In this document: piece by piece, positions 1 through 6,951 of the stretch
How positions within the stretch are numbered: position 1 is the stretch's first letter
Layout: each line of letters starts with the position of its first letter
From: Balneolales bacterium
GTDB lineage: Bacteria; Bacteroidota; Rhodothermia; Balneolales; Natronogracilivirgulaceae
Length of the DNA: 7,952 nucleotides
Assembly (NCBI GenBank): GCA_007127665.1
Contig: SKYY01000193.1
Coordinates: 1-7,952 of the forward strand
Direction of reading: 5' to 3'
Notes under the pieces: model-generated
The model's input: the letters and a program-made list of their open reading frames with translations, nothing else
What the model was told of the DNA's origin: nothing
Databases searched by the model: none
Made by a program: the position numbers and the translations under genes

Positions 1-110
1 CAGATGACCTGTGGGAACGGCTTGACAAGATCGCCGGCAAAACTGTGATTGACGGGCACAATCCGGGTTATTTCAGCAACTCGCTCTTCCTCATTGACGC
101 ATCCCGCTGA
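1..110 (+). CDS. 3' end of an unidentified gene (partial)
   Basis: An open frame enters from the left edge in frame 3 (first full codon at base 3) and ends at TGA 108-110. It gives 35 residues beginning [13 protein letters not shown] and ending [11 protein letters not shown] do not recognise the family; the piece is too short for a domain call. It is convergent with purE and overlaps the purE stop codon by 43 bp (68-110), so the two genes share their 3' ends. The frame is unbroken and its codons look ordinary, which favours a real gene end over a chance frame, but only 35 codons are visible. Confidence 0.5.
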   Translation, partial: DDLWERLDKIAGKTVIDGHNPGYFSNSLFLIDASR

Positions 111-568
111 TCCTCCCTCCATTGCGCCAGCCTGCCGGCCAGCTCCCGGTCATGCACCGCGAGGATCTGCAGTGCAAGAAGTCCGGCATTCATGGCATTG
201 TCGATGGCCACGGTGGCTACGGGGACACCGCGTGGCATCTGAACGATGGAAAGCAGACTGTCCATGCCCTTCAGGTGCCGTGTCGATACCGGAACTCCGA
301 TAACCGGCAGCGTCGTATGGGCTGCGACCATCCCGGGCAGATGCGCTGCGCCTCCCGCACCGGCTATGATCACCCCAAATCCGTTTTCACGGGCTTTGGA
401 TGCAAAATCAGCCATGTGAACCGGTGTCCGGTGGGCTGATACCACCGCTTTTTCAACATTCGCACCAAATTGCTCGACGATCTCGGCCGCCGCCTTCATT
501 ACGGGCCAGTCAGAGTCACTGCCCATGATCACGGCCACTTTATTGGATGATGTGTCTTTATCGGTCAT
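68..568 (-). CDS. purE: N5-carboxyaminoimidazole ribonucleotide mutase (PurE, class I)
   Basis: PurE converts N5-CAIR, made by PurK, to CAIR in de novo purine synthesis in the cytoplasm. From the start at 568 the protein has 166 residues, the usual class I length. Family motifs are clear: [11 protein letters not shown] at residues 11-21, VVSAHRTP at 42-49 with the conserved active-site His46, [11 protein letters not shown] at 69-79, and the later [33 protein letters not shown] block, here read as separate conserved pieces. The frame stays open to an upstream ATG at 637 and another at 625. I prefer 568 because AGGA lies just upstream, the core motif then starts at the normal distance, and the extra 23 residues are a Lys/Glu-rich stretch of A-rich DNA resembling untranslated leader. 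It lies downstream of purK on the same strand, consistent with the purE/purK partnership. Confidence 0.95.
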   Translation of the reverse strand: MTDKDTSSNKVAVIMGSDSDWPVMKAAAEIVEQFGANVEKAVVSAHRTPVHMADFASKARENGFGVIIAGAGGAAHLPGMVAAHTTLPVIGVPVSTRHLKGMDSLLSIVQMPRGVPVATVAIDNAMNAGLLALQILAVHDRELAGRLAQWREDQRDASMRKSELLK

Positions 569-632
569 TTTTCCTGTAAATTTTTCCAGTTTTTCACTTT
601 TCTCAGATTTAAACAATGATGCCATGGGTGAT

Positions 633-810
633 TGCATCGGTCAAGATGCAGTCGATCATGGTCAGTCGGTAATAATGCATCGCGTCATGATTCAATGAGT
701 AGTGATACCTTTTGATAATCTTGCATTCGGGTGTCATGACAGATTTGGAAATGATGCATCCGCGAGTCATCAAACAATTGGCAATAAGGTATTGATGTAT
801 CCGGTCATAA
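633..810 (-). repeat. Degenerate short repeats in the purK-purE gap
   Basis: Read on the minus strand, this gap contains about six imperfect copies of a roughly 20-nt element close to CATGAC-n-CGATGCAT-n-ATTACC. Copies begin near 808, 770, 737, 688, 659 and 644. The first overlaps the purK stop codon. Spacings are 38, 33, 49, 29 and 15 nt, which are not all multiples of three, so the repetition is at the nucleic-acid level and not a repeated protein. The last part forms a perfect inverted repeat, TGCATC-GGTCAA-GATGCA (633-650), just before the purE start region. There is no T run, so it is not a normal terminator. The function is unknown: regulator sites, RNA processing hairpins or an intergenic repeat family are all possible. 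Confidence 0.5.
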
Positions 811-2034
811 GGTGATCTTTGAGGCCAGCTCAGCCGCTTTCCGGGCCGTTTCCACCAGCTCATCCCCAAGAACGGTCAAATGCCCCATTTTCCGCCCAAT
901 GCGGCTGGATTGCTTCCCGTATACATGCAAGTGTGCTTCTTTTGTTCTCCAAAGCGCTTCGGGGACTTCGGCTATGGCCGGACCGTTACGGAAACCCAGG
1001 ATATTTTCCATGACCGCAACAGGCACGCGCATGTCCGTCGGTCCAAGGGGCAGTCCCGCTACGGCCCGGACATGATTTTCAAACTGTGAAGTAATACAGG
1101 CTTCGATGGTGTAATGACCCGAATTATGCGGCCTTGGCGCTGATTCGTTGAGATACAGTCGCCCGTCATCAGTAAGGAAAAATTCAAATGCATAGAGGCC
1201 AATTCCGTCAATTGTCTCCACGGCCTGAAGCGCCAGCCGGCAGGCCTCGTCTGCTATCAATTTGTCAATCGGGGCCGGAGCGATTACCGTTTTGCAGATA
1301 TGGCCCTGCTGGATGGTTTCGCAGCACGGATAAACGGCAGTTCCGGTATGATTGCGCGCAACCTGAACCGCCAGCTCCTTATGAAAAGCGATGAAAGCTT
1401 CGGCGATCAGTTCGTGTCCCGCCTCGCCCCCCAGAGAAGCAAAGGCCTCACTGATTCCATCCGGACCGTGGACCGTCCGGTTGCCGTACCCGTCGTATCC
1501 GCCCTTGGACGATTTGAGGACAAACGGGTATCCATTTGTTTTTCCGAACTCTGCAAGTTCTTGTACAGAGCCGGCCTTTTCATACGGAGTCACAGGAATG
1601 CCGGCCTTGCGGAACGTCTCCTTTTCCAGCCACTTCGACTCAAGCTGCAAAAATGACGAAGGCGATGGCCACATGGGCGTTCCGGATTTCTCGCGTACCC
1701 GCAAAAGCAGGTCGCCGTCAAGAAACTCGTTTTCCAGCGTCACAACATCGCATTTTCGTGCAAAGCGCACCAGCGCTTCCTCGTCGTCAAATCTTCCGGG
1801 ATAACGCAGCGGTGTCATCCACTCCAGCGGCTGTAGTGCAGCGGTCTTGTCAGGTACAGCATCGGTCCGCGGGATCTGGTTCGTTCCCGGTCCCGTTCCA
1901 CCGGATCCCGAAAAGACGGCGGCTCTCATGCCCATACGCATCACAACGGCCGCTGACATGCGGGCCAGCTGCCCGCCACCCAGAAACCCGATGGTGGTTT
2001 CCGCAGACAATGGTAATATGGATTGCTTCTTCAT
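805..2034 (-). CDS. purK: 5-(carboxyamino)imidazole ribonucleotide synthase (PurK)
   Basis: PurK uses ATP and bicarbonate to carboxylate AIR to N5-CAIR, the substrate of PurE. The 409-residue product is an ATP-grasp protein. Visible motifs are the N-terminal IGFLGGGQLARM (residues 15-26), DVVTLENEF (96-104) matching the usual DVVTxExE segment, the ATP-grasp loop KSSKGGYDGYGN (174-185), ELAVQVARN (220-228), FEFFLTDDG (283-291), and the highly conserved NESAPRPHNSGH (296-307) followed by TIEACITSQFENH. It is longer than the common 355-390 residues, mainly through about 35 extra residues near 43-80 between the dinucleotide-like GGGQL fold and FDDEEALVRFA. The extra piece is rich in Gly, Pro and Thr and looks like a surface loop. 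The start ATG lies 153 bp from the divergent prfA start, so the intergenic region should hold promoters for both. Confidence 0.97.
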   Translation of the reverse strand: MKKQSILPLSAETTIGFLGGGQLARMSAAVVMRMGMRAAVFSGSGGTGPGTNQIPRTDAVPDKTAALQPLEWMTPLRYPGRFDDEEALVRFARKCDVVTLENEFLDGDLLLRVREKSGTPMWPSPSSFLQLESKWLEKETFRKAGIPVTPYEKAGSVQELAEFGKTNGYPFVLKSSKGGYDGYGNRTVHGPDGISEAFASLGGEAGHELIAEAFIAFHKELAVQVARNHTGTAVYPCCETIQQGHICKTVIAPAPIDKLIADEACRLALQAVETIDGIGLYAFEFFLTDDGRLYLNESAPRPHNSGHYTIEACITSQFENHVRAVAGLPLGPTDMRVPVAVMENILGFRNGPAIAEVPEALWRTKEAHLHVYGKQSSRIGRKMGHLTVLGDELVETARKAAELASKITL

Positions 2035-2187
2035 GCAGGTATCAAGCAGATAAAATGCCTATTTTACATTTCTGAAACTGTTGGCAGACGGAATCGCCCA
2101 TGCCACGGAAAATACAGTAAATCCCGCAATAAAGGGGAATCTTTCACCGTATTTTGACGGACACCAGGAATTACCGCTTTTCAAACC
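2035..2187. promoter_or_regulatory. Divergent purK/prfA promoter region
   Basis: This 153-bp gap separates two divergent starts (purK at 2034, prfA at 2188), so both transcripts must begin here or read in from outside. On the plus strand TATTTTG near 2155 is one base short of the Bacteroidota -7 consensus TAnnTTTG, without a convincing -33 TTG at the right distance. No Shine-Dalgarno sequence precedes prfA (TTTTCAAACC directly before its ATG). I cannot fix the promoters more closely. Confidence 0.4.
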
Positions 2188-3267
2188 ATGAATATAGACA
2201 ATAAACTTGCCCAATTGCAGTCCAGGTTCGAAGAACTGAGCACCGCACTCAGCGATCCGGAGATCTACGGTCAGCCGGATAAACTGACTAAAGTCACTAA
2301 AGAACATAGCAGCCTGAAGGCACTGGTGGATGATTACCGTTCATTGCTGGATATAAGGGACCAAATTGAGGGGAACAGGGAAATAATTGAACAAAATGAG
2401 GACCCGGAGCTCACGGAAATGGCCCGATCTGAACTTAAAGACCTCACGACAGAAGCGGAGGAGCTTGAAGAAAAGATCCGGATGGAACTCATCCCCAAAG
2501 ACCCCGAAGATTCCAAAAATGCAATTGTTGAAATTCGAGCCGGTACCGGGGGCGATGAGGCGGCCCTCTTCACCGGAGACCTGTTTGAAATGTACCGGCG
2601 ATTTGCCGATGAGAGAAACTGGAAACTCGAACTGCTCGACCTGCACGAATCAGAAAAAGGTGGCTACAAGGATATTGTGTTCAAGCTGGAGGGGGTGGAT
2701 GTGTTCGCTGAAATGAAATTCGAAAGCGGTGTGCATCGGGTGCAACGCGTGCCCGAAACCGAATCACAGGGACGCGTGCACACCTCGGCCGCGACGGTTG
2801 CCGTATTGCCCGAGGCGGAAGAAGTGGATATCCACATAAACCCGGCGGATCTGGAGTTTGAGGCGTACCGGTCCAGCGGTGCCGGAGGTCAGCATGTCAA
2901 CACTACGGATTCAGCCGTTCGTATCCGTCACGTTCCGTCCGGTGTTGTGGTCACCTGCCAACAGGAACGCTCGCAGCATCAAAACAGGGAAAAGGCATTG
3001 GCCATGCTCCGGTCACGCCTTTACGAGCACGAATACGAGAAAAAAAGAGCCGAAAGGGCCGCCGTACGGAAAAGCCAGGTCTCAACCGGAGACCGAAGCG
3101 CCAAAATTCGAACGTACAATTTCCCCCAAGGGCGGCTAACCGATCACCGCATCGGCCTCACGCTCTACAATCTTGACGCTATCATGAAAGGAGATATCTC
3201 CGATGTCATCAAGGCCTTGCGGGTCCGGGAAAACCTGGAACGGCTTCAGGAAGTGAACGCCACCTGA
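2188..3267 (+). CDS. prfA: Peptide chain release factor 1 (RF1)
   Basis: RF1 recognises UAA and UAG stop codons on the ribosome and triggers hydrolysis of peptidyl-tRNA. The 359-residue length is normal. An N-terminal coiled-coil/PCRF domain (about 1-110) is followed by IRAGTGGDEAALF (116-128). The stop-codon recognition tripeptide is PET (189-191), which fits the RF1-type PxT and not the RF2-type SPF. The catalytic GGQ is at 233-235 inside SSGAGGQHVN. Conserved C-terminal blocks GDRSAKIRTYNFPQGRLTDHR (301-321, shown here as the family's usual block) and DVIKALR are present. No programmed frameshift is seen, again as expected for RF1 and unlike RF2. Transcription is divergent from purK and convergent with the RsbW-like gene; no prmC methyltransferase partner is visible downstream. 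Confidence 0.98.
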   Translation: MNIDNKLAQLQSRFEELSTALSDPEIYGQPDKLTKVTKEHSSLKALVDDYRSLLDIRDQIEGNREIIEQNEDPELTEMARSELKDLTTEAEELEEKIRMELIPKDPEDSKNAIVEIRAGTGGDEAALFTGDLFEMYRRFADERNWKLELLDLHESEKGGYKDIVFKLEGVDVFAEMKFESGVHRVQRVPETESQGRVHTSAATVAVLPEAEEVDIHINPADLEFEAYRSSGAGGQHVNTTDSAVRIRHVPSGVVVTCQQERSQHQNREKALAMLRSRLYEHEYEKKRAERAAVRKSQVSTGDRSAKIRTYNFPQGRLTDHRIGLTLYNLDAIMKGDISDVIKALRVRENLERLQEVNAT

Positions 3268-3342
3268 TTCAGACAAGAAAGTGAACCAGGTTGAGTCGTA
3301 CAGATCCTTGCAGTATTGATACTGCCGGGCACACCCGAATCA
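3268..3342. terminator. Possible weak bidirectional terminator hairpin
   Basis: The 75-bp gap between the convergent prfA and RsbW-like genes contains one perfect inverted repeat, GCAGTAT-TG-ATACTGC (3310-3325; realistically a 5-6 bp stem). Neither strand shows a T run after it. It is placed where both transcripts should end, but it is not a standard intrinsic terminator. Confidence 0.25.
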
Positions 3343-3756
3343 TTACGACAAATGAAATTCCAACTGTACTTCCCGTCCCTGGTCACGGAAACGTACTTTA
3401 TCTGCAAACTCGTGCATTAGCCAGACTCCGCGTCCGCTGGTCTTCAACAGGTTTTCATCTTCCAGGGGATTCGGTATGCTATGCGGATCAAAGCCGGCTC
3501 CCTGGTCACGCACGGCCAGATTTACCTTTCCTGAAGATAGTGATGCGGTCACCTTTACGGTTTTTTCCGGATGATTTTTGTTACCATGCAGGATGGCATT
3601 GGTTACAGCTTCGGTAAGCACCAGCATGACCTGGTGTTTTTTCTCGGCATCAAAAGACGCGAAATCAGCAATCTGCCCGACAAACGTTTCCAGTTTCTCC
3701 AACTCATCAAGATCGGATGACAATGTCAAGGACAGAACTTTATTCATATCACTCAT
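3343..3756 (-). CDS. RsbW-like anti-sigma-factor serine kinase (HATPase_c_2)
   Basis: A 137-residue single-domain GHKL ATPase of the RsbW/SpoIIAB type. Such proteins bind and hold an alternative sigma factor, or phosphorylate an anti-anti-sigma (STAS) protein; in Bacteroidota-like organisms they often act in partner-switching networks. Visible motifs are the N box MLVLTEAVTNAILHGNK (44-60) with Glu49, Asn53 and His57, the G1 box VRDQGAGFD (82-90), and the G2 box TSGRGVWLM (106-114). The start is ATG 3756; a TTG at 3759 and an in-frame ATG at 3747 are alternatives. It begins 12 bp after the glutamate dehydrogenase stop codon and is very likely co-transcribed with it. No sigma factor, STAS protein or PP2C phosphatase is next to it, so its partner cannot be named. 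Confidence 0.87.
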   Translation of the reverse strand: MSDMNKVLSLTLSSDLDELEKLETFVGQIADFASFDAEKKHQVMLVLTEAVTNAILHGNKNHPEKTVKVTASLSSGKVNLAVRDQGAGFDPHSIPNPLEDENLLKTSGRGVWLMHEFADKVRFRDQGREVQLEFHLS

Positions 3757-3768
3757 CAAGTTATTTGC

Positions 3769-5076
3769 CTAAGCGTAAATACCGCGTATCCGAAGCGTGT
3801 CAGATACTTTCTGAATGGCATACACATAGGCAGCCTGTCTGAGCGTGATGCCATATTTTTCCTTTACGTTGTAAAGAAGTTGAAAAGCATCCCTCATCAT
3901 GCGATTGAGGCGCCGGTTGACACGGTCTTCGGTCCAGAAATAACCGTGGCGGTCCTGTACCCACTCAAAATAGGACACAGTCACCCCACCGGCGTTGGCC
4001 AGAATGTCCGGTATGATCAGGATACCCATATCGTCGAGAATCGCATCCGCATTGGCCGTGATCGGGCCGTTGGCTCCCTCTACGATCGCTTTTGCCTTAA
4101 TATTGGGAGCATTGTGTTTGTTGATCTGATCCTGGAGCGCAGCGGGTATCAATACATCGCAATCCAGTTCCAGCAAATCTTCGTTGGAGATCTTCTCGGC
4201 ACCATCAAAGCCGGCCAGCGTGCCACCGCTTTGACTCATATGCGTCAGCACGCTATCAATGTCAATTCCGTCGGGATGATAATATCCACCTGTGATATCG
4301 CTTATGCCCACGATACGCGCGCCACGTTCGTAGAGCAGACGTCCCGATACCGATCCCACATTACCAAACCCCTGTATTACAACCCGGCACTTGTTGGCCA
4401 TGATACCCAGCTTGTTAAGTGCCTCCAGGGTCACCGTGACCACACCACGTCCGGTAGCCTCCTTGCGGCCCCTGGATCCCCCGAGGATTACCGGCTTGCC
4501 CGTAACAACGGCATTTTCCGTCCGCCGGGCATGCATGCTGTAGGTGTCCATGATCCATGCCATGATCTGTTCGTTGGTGTTCATATCCGGAGCGGGAATA
4601 TCGCGGTCCGGCCCGATTACCTCTATCATTTCAGCCGTATAGCGCCGGGTGATTTGCTCAAGCTCCCGATTGGAAAGCTTCTTTGGATTGCAGCGGATGG
4701 CACCCTTGGCACCGCCGAAAGGCACATTGACAACAGCGCACTTCCAGGTCATCCAGGCAGCAAGTGCCTTCACTTCGTCAAGTGTCACATCTGGCGTGTA
4801 GCGGATTCCGCCCTTCGATGGGCCCAGTACGTTGTCATGTATCACACGGTATCCTTCAAAAACACGAATATTGCCGTTATCCATGATTATGGGGATGGAT
4901 ACGGTCACCGACTTCACCGGGTTTGACAGATACTGGAACATCCCCTCGTCAAGATCAAGAATCCTGGCAGCAAACCGAAAACGCTCCATCATGGATTCAA
5001 AAGGGGACTCCTTGTTTAGTGCAGGCCCCGGTTCTTTGTAATAGGGAGAACTGTAGTCTTGTTTTTGATTTGGCAT
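3769..5076 (-). CDS. gdhA: Glutamate dehydrogenase (Glu/Leu/Phe/Val dehydrogenase family)
   Basis: This enzyme interconverts glutamate and 2-oxoglutarate plus ammonia with NAD(P), linking nitrogen and carbon metabolism in the cytoplasm. The 435-residue length fits hexameric family I enzymes of the Bacillus RocG/GudB and archaeal type. Substrate-site lysines are visible in GPSKGGIRY (Lys88), MTWKCA (Lys112) and PFGGAKGAI (catalytic Lys124); PAPDMNT supplies the catalytic Asp164. The Rossmann motif is VIQGFGNVGS (233-242), with VGISD ending at Asp260, the position where an acidic residue tends to favour NAD over NADP, though coofactor choice is not certain from this. IVEGANGPIT (331-340) and PDILANAGGVTVSYFEW (356-372) are typical of the family. 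Other members (Leu or Phe dehydrogenase) are less likely given length and motifs. The RsbW-like gene follows 12 bp downstream. Confidence 0.95.
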   Translation of the reverse strand: MPNQKQDYSSPYYKEPGPALNKESPFESMMERFRFAARILDLDEGMFQYLSNPVKSVTVSIPIIMDNGNIRVFEGYRVIHDNVLGPSKGGIRYTPDVTLDEVKALAAWMTWKCAVVNVPFGGAKGAIRCNPKKLSNRELEQITRRYTAEMIEVIGPDRDIPAPDMNTNEQIMAWIMDTYSMHARRTENAVVTGKPVILGGSRGRKEATGRGVVTVTLEALNKLGIMANKCRVVIQGFGNVGSVSGRLLYERGARIVGISDITGGYYHPDGIDIDSVLTHMSQSGGTLAGFDGAEKISNEDLLELDCDVLIPAALQDQINKHNAPNIKAKAIVEGANGPITANADAILDDMGILIIPDILANAGGVTVSYFEWVQDRHGYFWTEDRVNRRLNRMMRDAFQLLYNVKEKYGITLRQAAYVYAIQKVSDTLRIRGIYA

Positions 5077-5084
5077 ATGAACAG

Positions 5085-5091
5085 AAGGAGG
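5085..5091 (-). promoter_or_regulatory. Anti-Shine-Dalgarno-like CCTCCTT before gdhA
   Basis: On the minus strand the gdhA leader reads AACCTCCTTCTGTTCAT directly before ATG. CCTCCTT copies the anti-Shine-Dalgarno core at the 3' end of 16S rRNA instead of complementing it, and lies 8 nt before the start codon, where an SD would sit. So gdhA has no usable SD, and the leader resembles the rRNA tail itself. Whether this matters is unknown. Confidence 0.3.
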
Positions 5092-5209
5092 TTGTTCAGG
5101 GTGGAATTATCGTAAAAACCAGGTAACCCATTCCACTATTTACAAGTTTGTGCAGGCCTGCTGGAACCTGATGCCGAATGGATATATTCTCCGGCTGTAT
5201 TGGACACTG

Positions 5210-5221
5210 GTACAGCTGTAC
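5210..5221. promoter_or_regulatory. 12-bp palindrome, possible operator
   Basis: GTACAGCTGTAC is a perfect 12-bp palindrome, bracketed by two ACACTG-like sequences (GGACACTG before, GAACACTG after). It lies about 134 bp upstream of the gdhA start. Such a site could bind a dimeric regulator, but no known consensus is claimed and chance is possible. Confidence 0.25.
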
Positions 5222-5378
5222 TTGAACACTGTTTGGAGGTGTAGAAATTTTGTTCGGCTCTTATTTATGGATACGGCACCCGTAATGATCGGCCATAATG
5301 GATGAAATATAGTAAGAGCACGTGAAAAGATGGAATAAAAATCCAGAGTTAATCAAGAAAAAGCTTTTTGATGTAAAG

Positions 5379-5409
5379 TTGCATCATATGTGCTGCTTTT
5401 CGATATTTG
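5379..5409 (+). promoter_or_regulatory. Possible promoter toward the NlpC/P60 gene
   Basis: TTG at 5379-5381 is followed 20 nt later by GATATTTG (5402-5409), one mismatch from the Bacteroidota -7 consensus TAnnTTTG. If used, it would give a leader of about 210 nt containing the structured element at 5544-5627. Evidence is only a consensus resemblance. Confidence 0.25.
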
Positions 5410-5543
5410 TCAGAATACATTCTGGTTTAAGCATGGGAATGTAAATCGTTTTTGCTTCAACCGCGGTTTCTGGACGGTTGACGACGATTGATAGGCACGG
5501 CAATTGTGTCCGAAACAAAAACGATACGACCAGATGATACATT

Positions 5544-5627
5544 CATGGCCGATACATCTTGCAAACAGGCAAATGATTACTTCCATGATTGCTGTATCTG
5601 TCCGATTGAATCCAAAATTTTAAACTG
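5544..5627 (+). promoter_or_regulatory. Structured leader of the NlpC/P60 gene, relative of the aspartokinase leader units
   Basis: An outer inverted repeat GATACA (5551-5556) / TGTATC (5593-5598) encloses an inner hairpin TTGC-AAACAG-GCAA (5559-5572), followed at once by ATGATTACTTCC. The stretch AAACAGGCAAATGATTAC (5563-5580) aligns with ACACAGGAGGATGATTAC (7601-7618) in aspartokinase leader unit B; extended to the following TCC, 17 of 22 positions agree. It ends with the box AATCCAAAATTTTAAAC (5609-5625), 2 nt and then ATG, exactly as before the aspartokinase gene. It therefore looks like a diverged single copy of that leader element. The relation is inferred by eye. Confidence 0.4.
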
Positions 5628-6464
5628 ATGAAAGAGGTAATTCGATACGGGGTAACGGATATCGGCATCGTTCCGATCAGGGAAACTCCCAATGAAACGG
5701 CTGAAATGGTGAACCAGCTGTTGCTTGGCGAAACCGTGGAAATTGTTTCCCAGGAAGGGGTCTGGACCCGCATCGTTTCCCACTTCGACAGATACGAAGG
5801 ATGGGTCAGTTCCAGCCAGATCAGAGGACTCTCCGAACCTGACTACCATCACTGGGTCGAAAACCCCGATCGTCGTCGTTTCCCATACCGGAGTACCATT
5901 GTGGAAGGAAATTCACAAAATCATCTCCAGATTCCCTGTGGAGCTTACGTACCGGTTTCCTATCGTGGTATAGAGTGGTTCGGAGATGTATTTGAATTCC
6001 AGAACGAACCGGTCCGCATCAAGGGTAAAACCGTACTGGAAACCGCACATGCTTTTCTCGGGGTTTCCTATTTGTGGGGTGGACGCACGGACGGTGGCAT
6101 CGACTGCTCGGGGTTCATCCAGACCGCACACATGCTCCATGAAATTGCCCTGCCGCGCGACAGCACCGACCAGTATCGTACTGGCGAGCATAAAGGCACC
6201 CGGCTCGAAGACGCCGAACCAGGTGATATCATCTATTTCAAATACAAGGACCGGCCAATTTCACACATCGGGTTTTATCTGGGGGATGGGCTCCTGCTGC
6301 ATGCCTCGGCGCAGGTCCGCATCCAGCAAATCGATCCACACCGGCAGACAGACAAGGAATATTCATTCAACCAGGCCCTTTCCGAAGGTATTGAGGGCAT
6401 CATCCGGCCTTACAACCCGGTCCCAATCCAACCTATTCTGCAGAACCATGAGACTCAACGGTAA
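5628..6464 (+). CDS. SH3-domain NlpC/P60 murein-peptide hydrolase
   Basis: A 278-residue cysteine peptidase of the NlpC/P60 family, which cuts D-gamma-glutamyl-diaminopimelate bonds in cell-wall peptides. Residues 1-65 form a bacterial SH3 domain ([19 protein letters not shown], then [17 protein letters not shown]); a second SH3-like part lies at about 88-125. The catalytic domain begins near 135: [21 protein letters not shown] carries the nucleophile Cys160, [11 protein letters not shown] the catalytic His213 and LLHASAQV the third polar residue His225. There is no signal peptide or lipobox, so it probably stays in the cytoplasm and acts in murein-peptide recycling like dipeptidyl-peptidase VI/YkfC types. 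The start ATG follows the A/T box AATCCAAAATTTTAAAC with no SD. The HNH gene starts inside its last codons (17-bp overlap), so the two are probably translated from one mRNA. Confidence 0.93.
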   Translation: MKEVIRYGVTDIGIVPIRETPNETAEMVNQLLLGETVEIVSQEGVWTRIVSHFDRYEGWVSSSQIRGLSEPDYHHWVENPDRRRFPYRSTIVEGNSQNHLQIPCGAYVPVSYRGIEWFGDVFEFQNEPVRIKGKTVLETAHAFLGVSYLWGGRTDGGIDCSGFIQTAHMLHEIALPRDSTDQYRTGEHKGTRLEDAEPGDIIYFKYKDRPISHIGFYLGDGLLLHASAQVRIQQIDPHRQTDKEYSFNQALSEGIEGIIRPYNPVPIQPILQNHETQR

Positions 6465-6951
6465 TGTATTAGTTTTAAATCAGGACTATCAGCCACTGAG
6501 CGTCTGTGACGTCAGAAAGTCCATGCTGCTGCTTCTCCTCGAGAAGGCGGAAATGCTGCACGATCTTCCGACCAAGAAAATCCGGACCATCCGTACCGAC
6601 TTCGAATACCCCTCGGTCATCCGCCTGCGCCGATACGCACGCATTCCCTACAAGACGATCGTCCTTTCACGCAAAAATATCCTCAAACGCGACAACAACC
6701 GTTGCCTTTACTGCGGTTCCAGGGAAAAACTGACCATCGACCACGTCGTTCCCAAAAGCAGGGGCGGTGACGACAGCTGGGAAAACCTGGTTTCCGCCTG
6801 CACCGACTGCAATCACAGAAAAGGCAACCGCACCCCGCGTGAAGCCGGGATGACACTCAAAGGCAAGCCCTTCCGCCCAAACCACATTATCTACCTACGT
6901 GATTTTTACGGAAACATCCACGAAAGCTGGAAACCCTATCTCTACTACTGA
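6448..6951 (+). CDS. HNH endonuclease-family protein
   Basis: The 167-residue product starts [20 protein letters not shown], the typical head of a small, widespread bacterial HNH family (often about 165-175 residues). The HNH/zinc-ribbon core spans about 80-125: CLYCG (Cys86, Cys89), [13 protein letters not shown] (Asp98, His99), [16 protein letters not shown] (Asn113, Cys118, Cys121, His123). The four cysteines would bind a structural zinc and the DH..N..H residues the catalytic metal, so it appears active as a nuclease. Its biological role is not established. The ATG at 6448 overlaps the end of the NlpC/P60 gene; the same frame is open farther upstream, but only this start gives the family's normal N terminus. 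The stop codon falls in the first of four 20-bp tandem repeats. Confidence 0.93.
   Translation: MRLNGNVLVLNQDYQPLSVCDVRKSMLLLLLEKAEMLHDLPTKKIRTIRTDFEYPSVIRLRRYARIPYKTIVLSRKNILKRDNNRCLYCGSREKLTIDHVVPKSRGGDDSWENLVSACTDCNHRKGNRTPREAGMTLKGKPFRPNHIIYLRDFYGNIHESWKPYLYY

Larger units (their letters stand above)
5077..5543. other. Intergenic stretch without a recognised gene
   Basis: Between the divergent glutamate dehydrogenase and NlpC/P60 genes I see no plausible coding frame, tRNA or known riboswitch. It is richer in A and T than the genes around it. It contains the 12-bp palindrome at 5210-5221, a 10-bp palindrome AACCGCGGTT at 5459-5468, and a possible Bacteroidota-type promoter at 5379-5409. 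It should hold promoters for both flanking genes. Confidence 0.5.

Noticed and set aside
609..869. 86-codon minus-strand frame across the purK end and the purE-purK gap
   Set aside because: It overlaps the purK 3' end out of frame and its apparent peptide repeats come from the DNA repeats, which change frame between copies (spacing 49, 29 and 38 nt).
1536..2075. 179-codon plus-strand frame opposite purK
   Set aside because: Antisense shadow of purK with no motifs; it crosses the purK start and the promoter region.
3880..4926. 348-codon plus-strand frame opposite gdhA
   Set aside because: Long antisense frames are common opposite glutamate dehydrogenase genes because of codon bias. The product has no recognisable motifs, while the minus strand encodes every GDH motif.
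5092..5115. Plus-strand gene start after AAGGAGG at 5085-5091
   Set aside because: The perfect SD is followed by TTG or GTG starts, but the frame stops after a few codons (TAA by about 5115).
5986..6447. Upstream extension of the HNH frame inside the NlpC/P60 gene
   Set aside because: It is the out-of-frame shadow of the NlpC/P60 catalytic domain; the HNH family head ([14 protein letters not shown]) begins right after ATG 6448.
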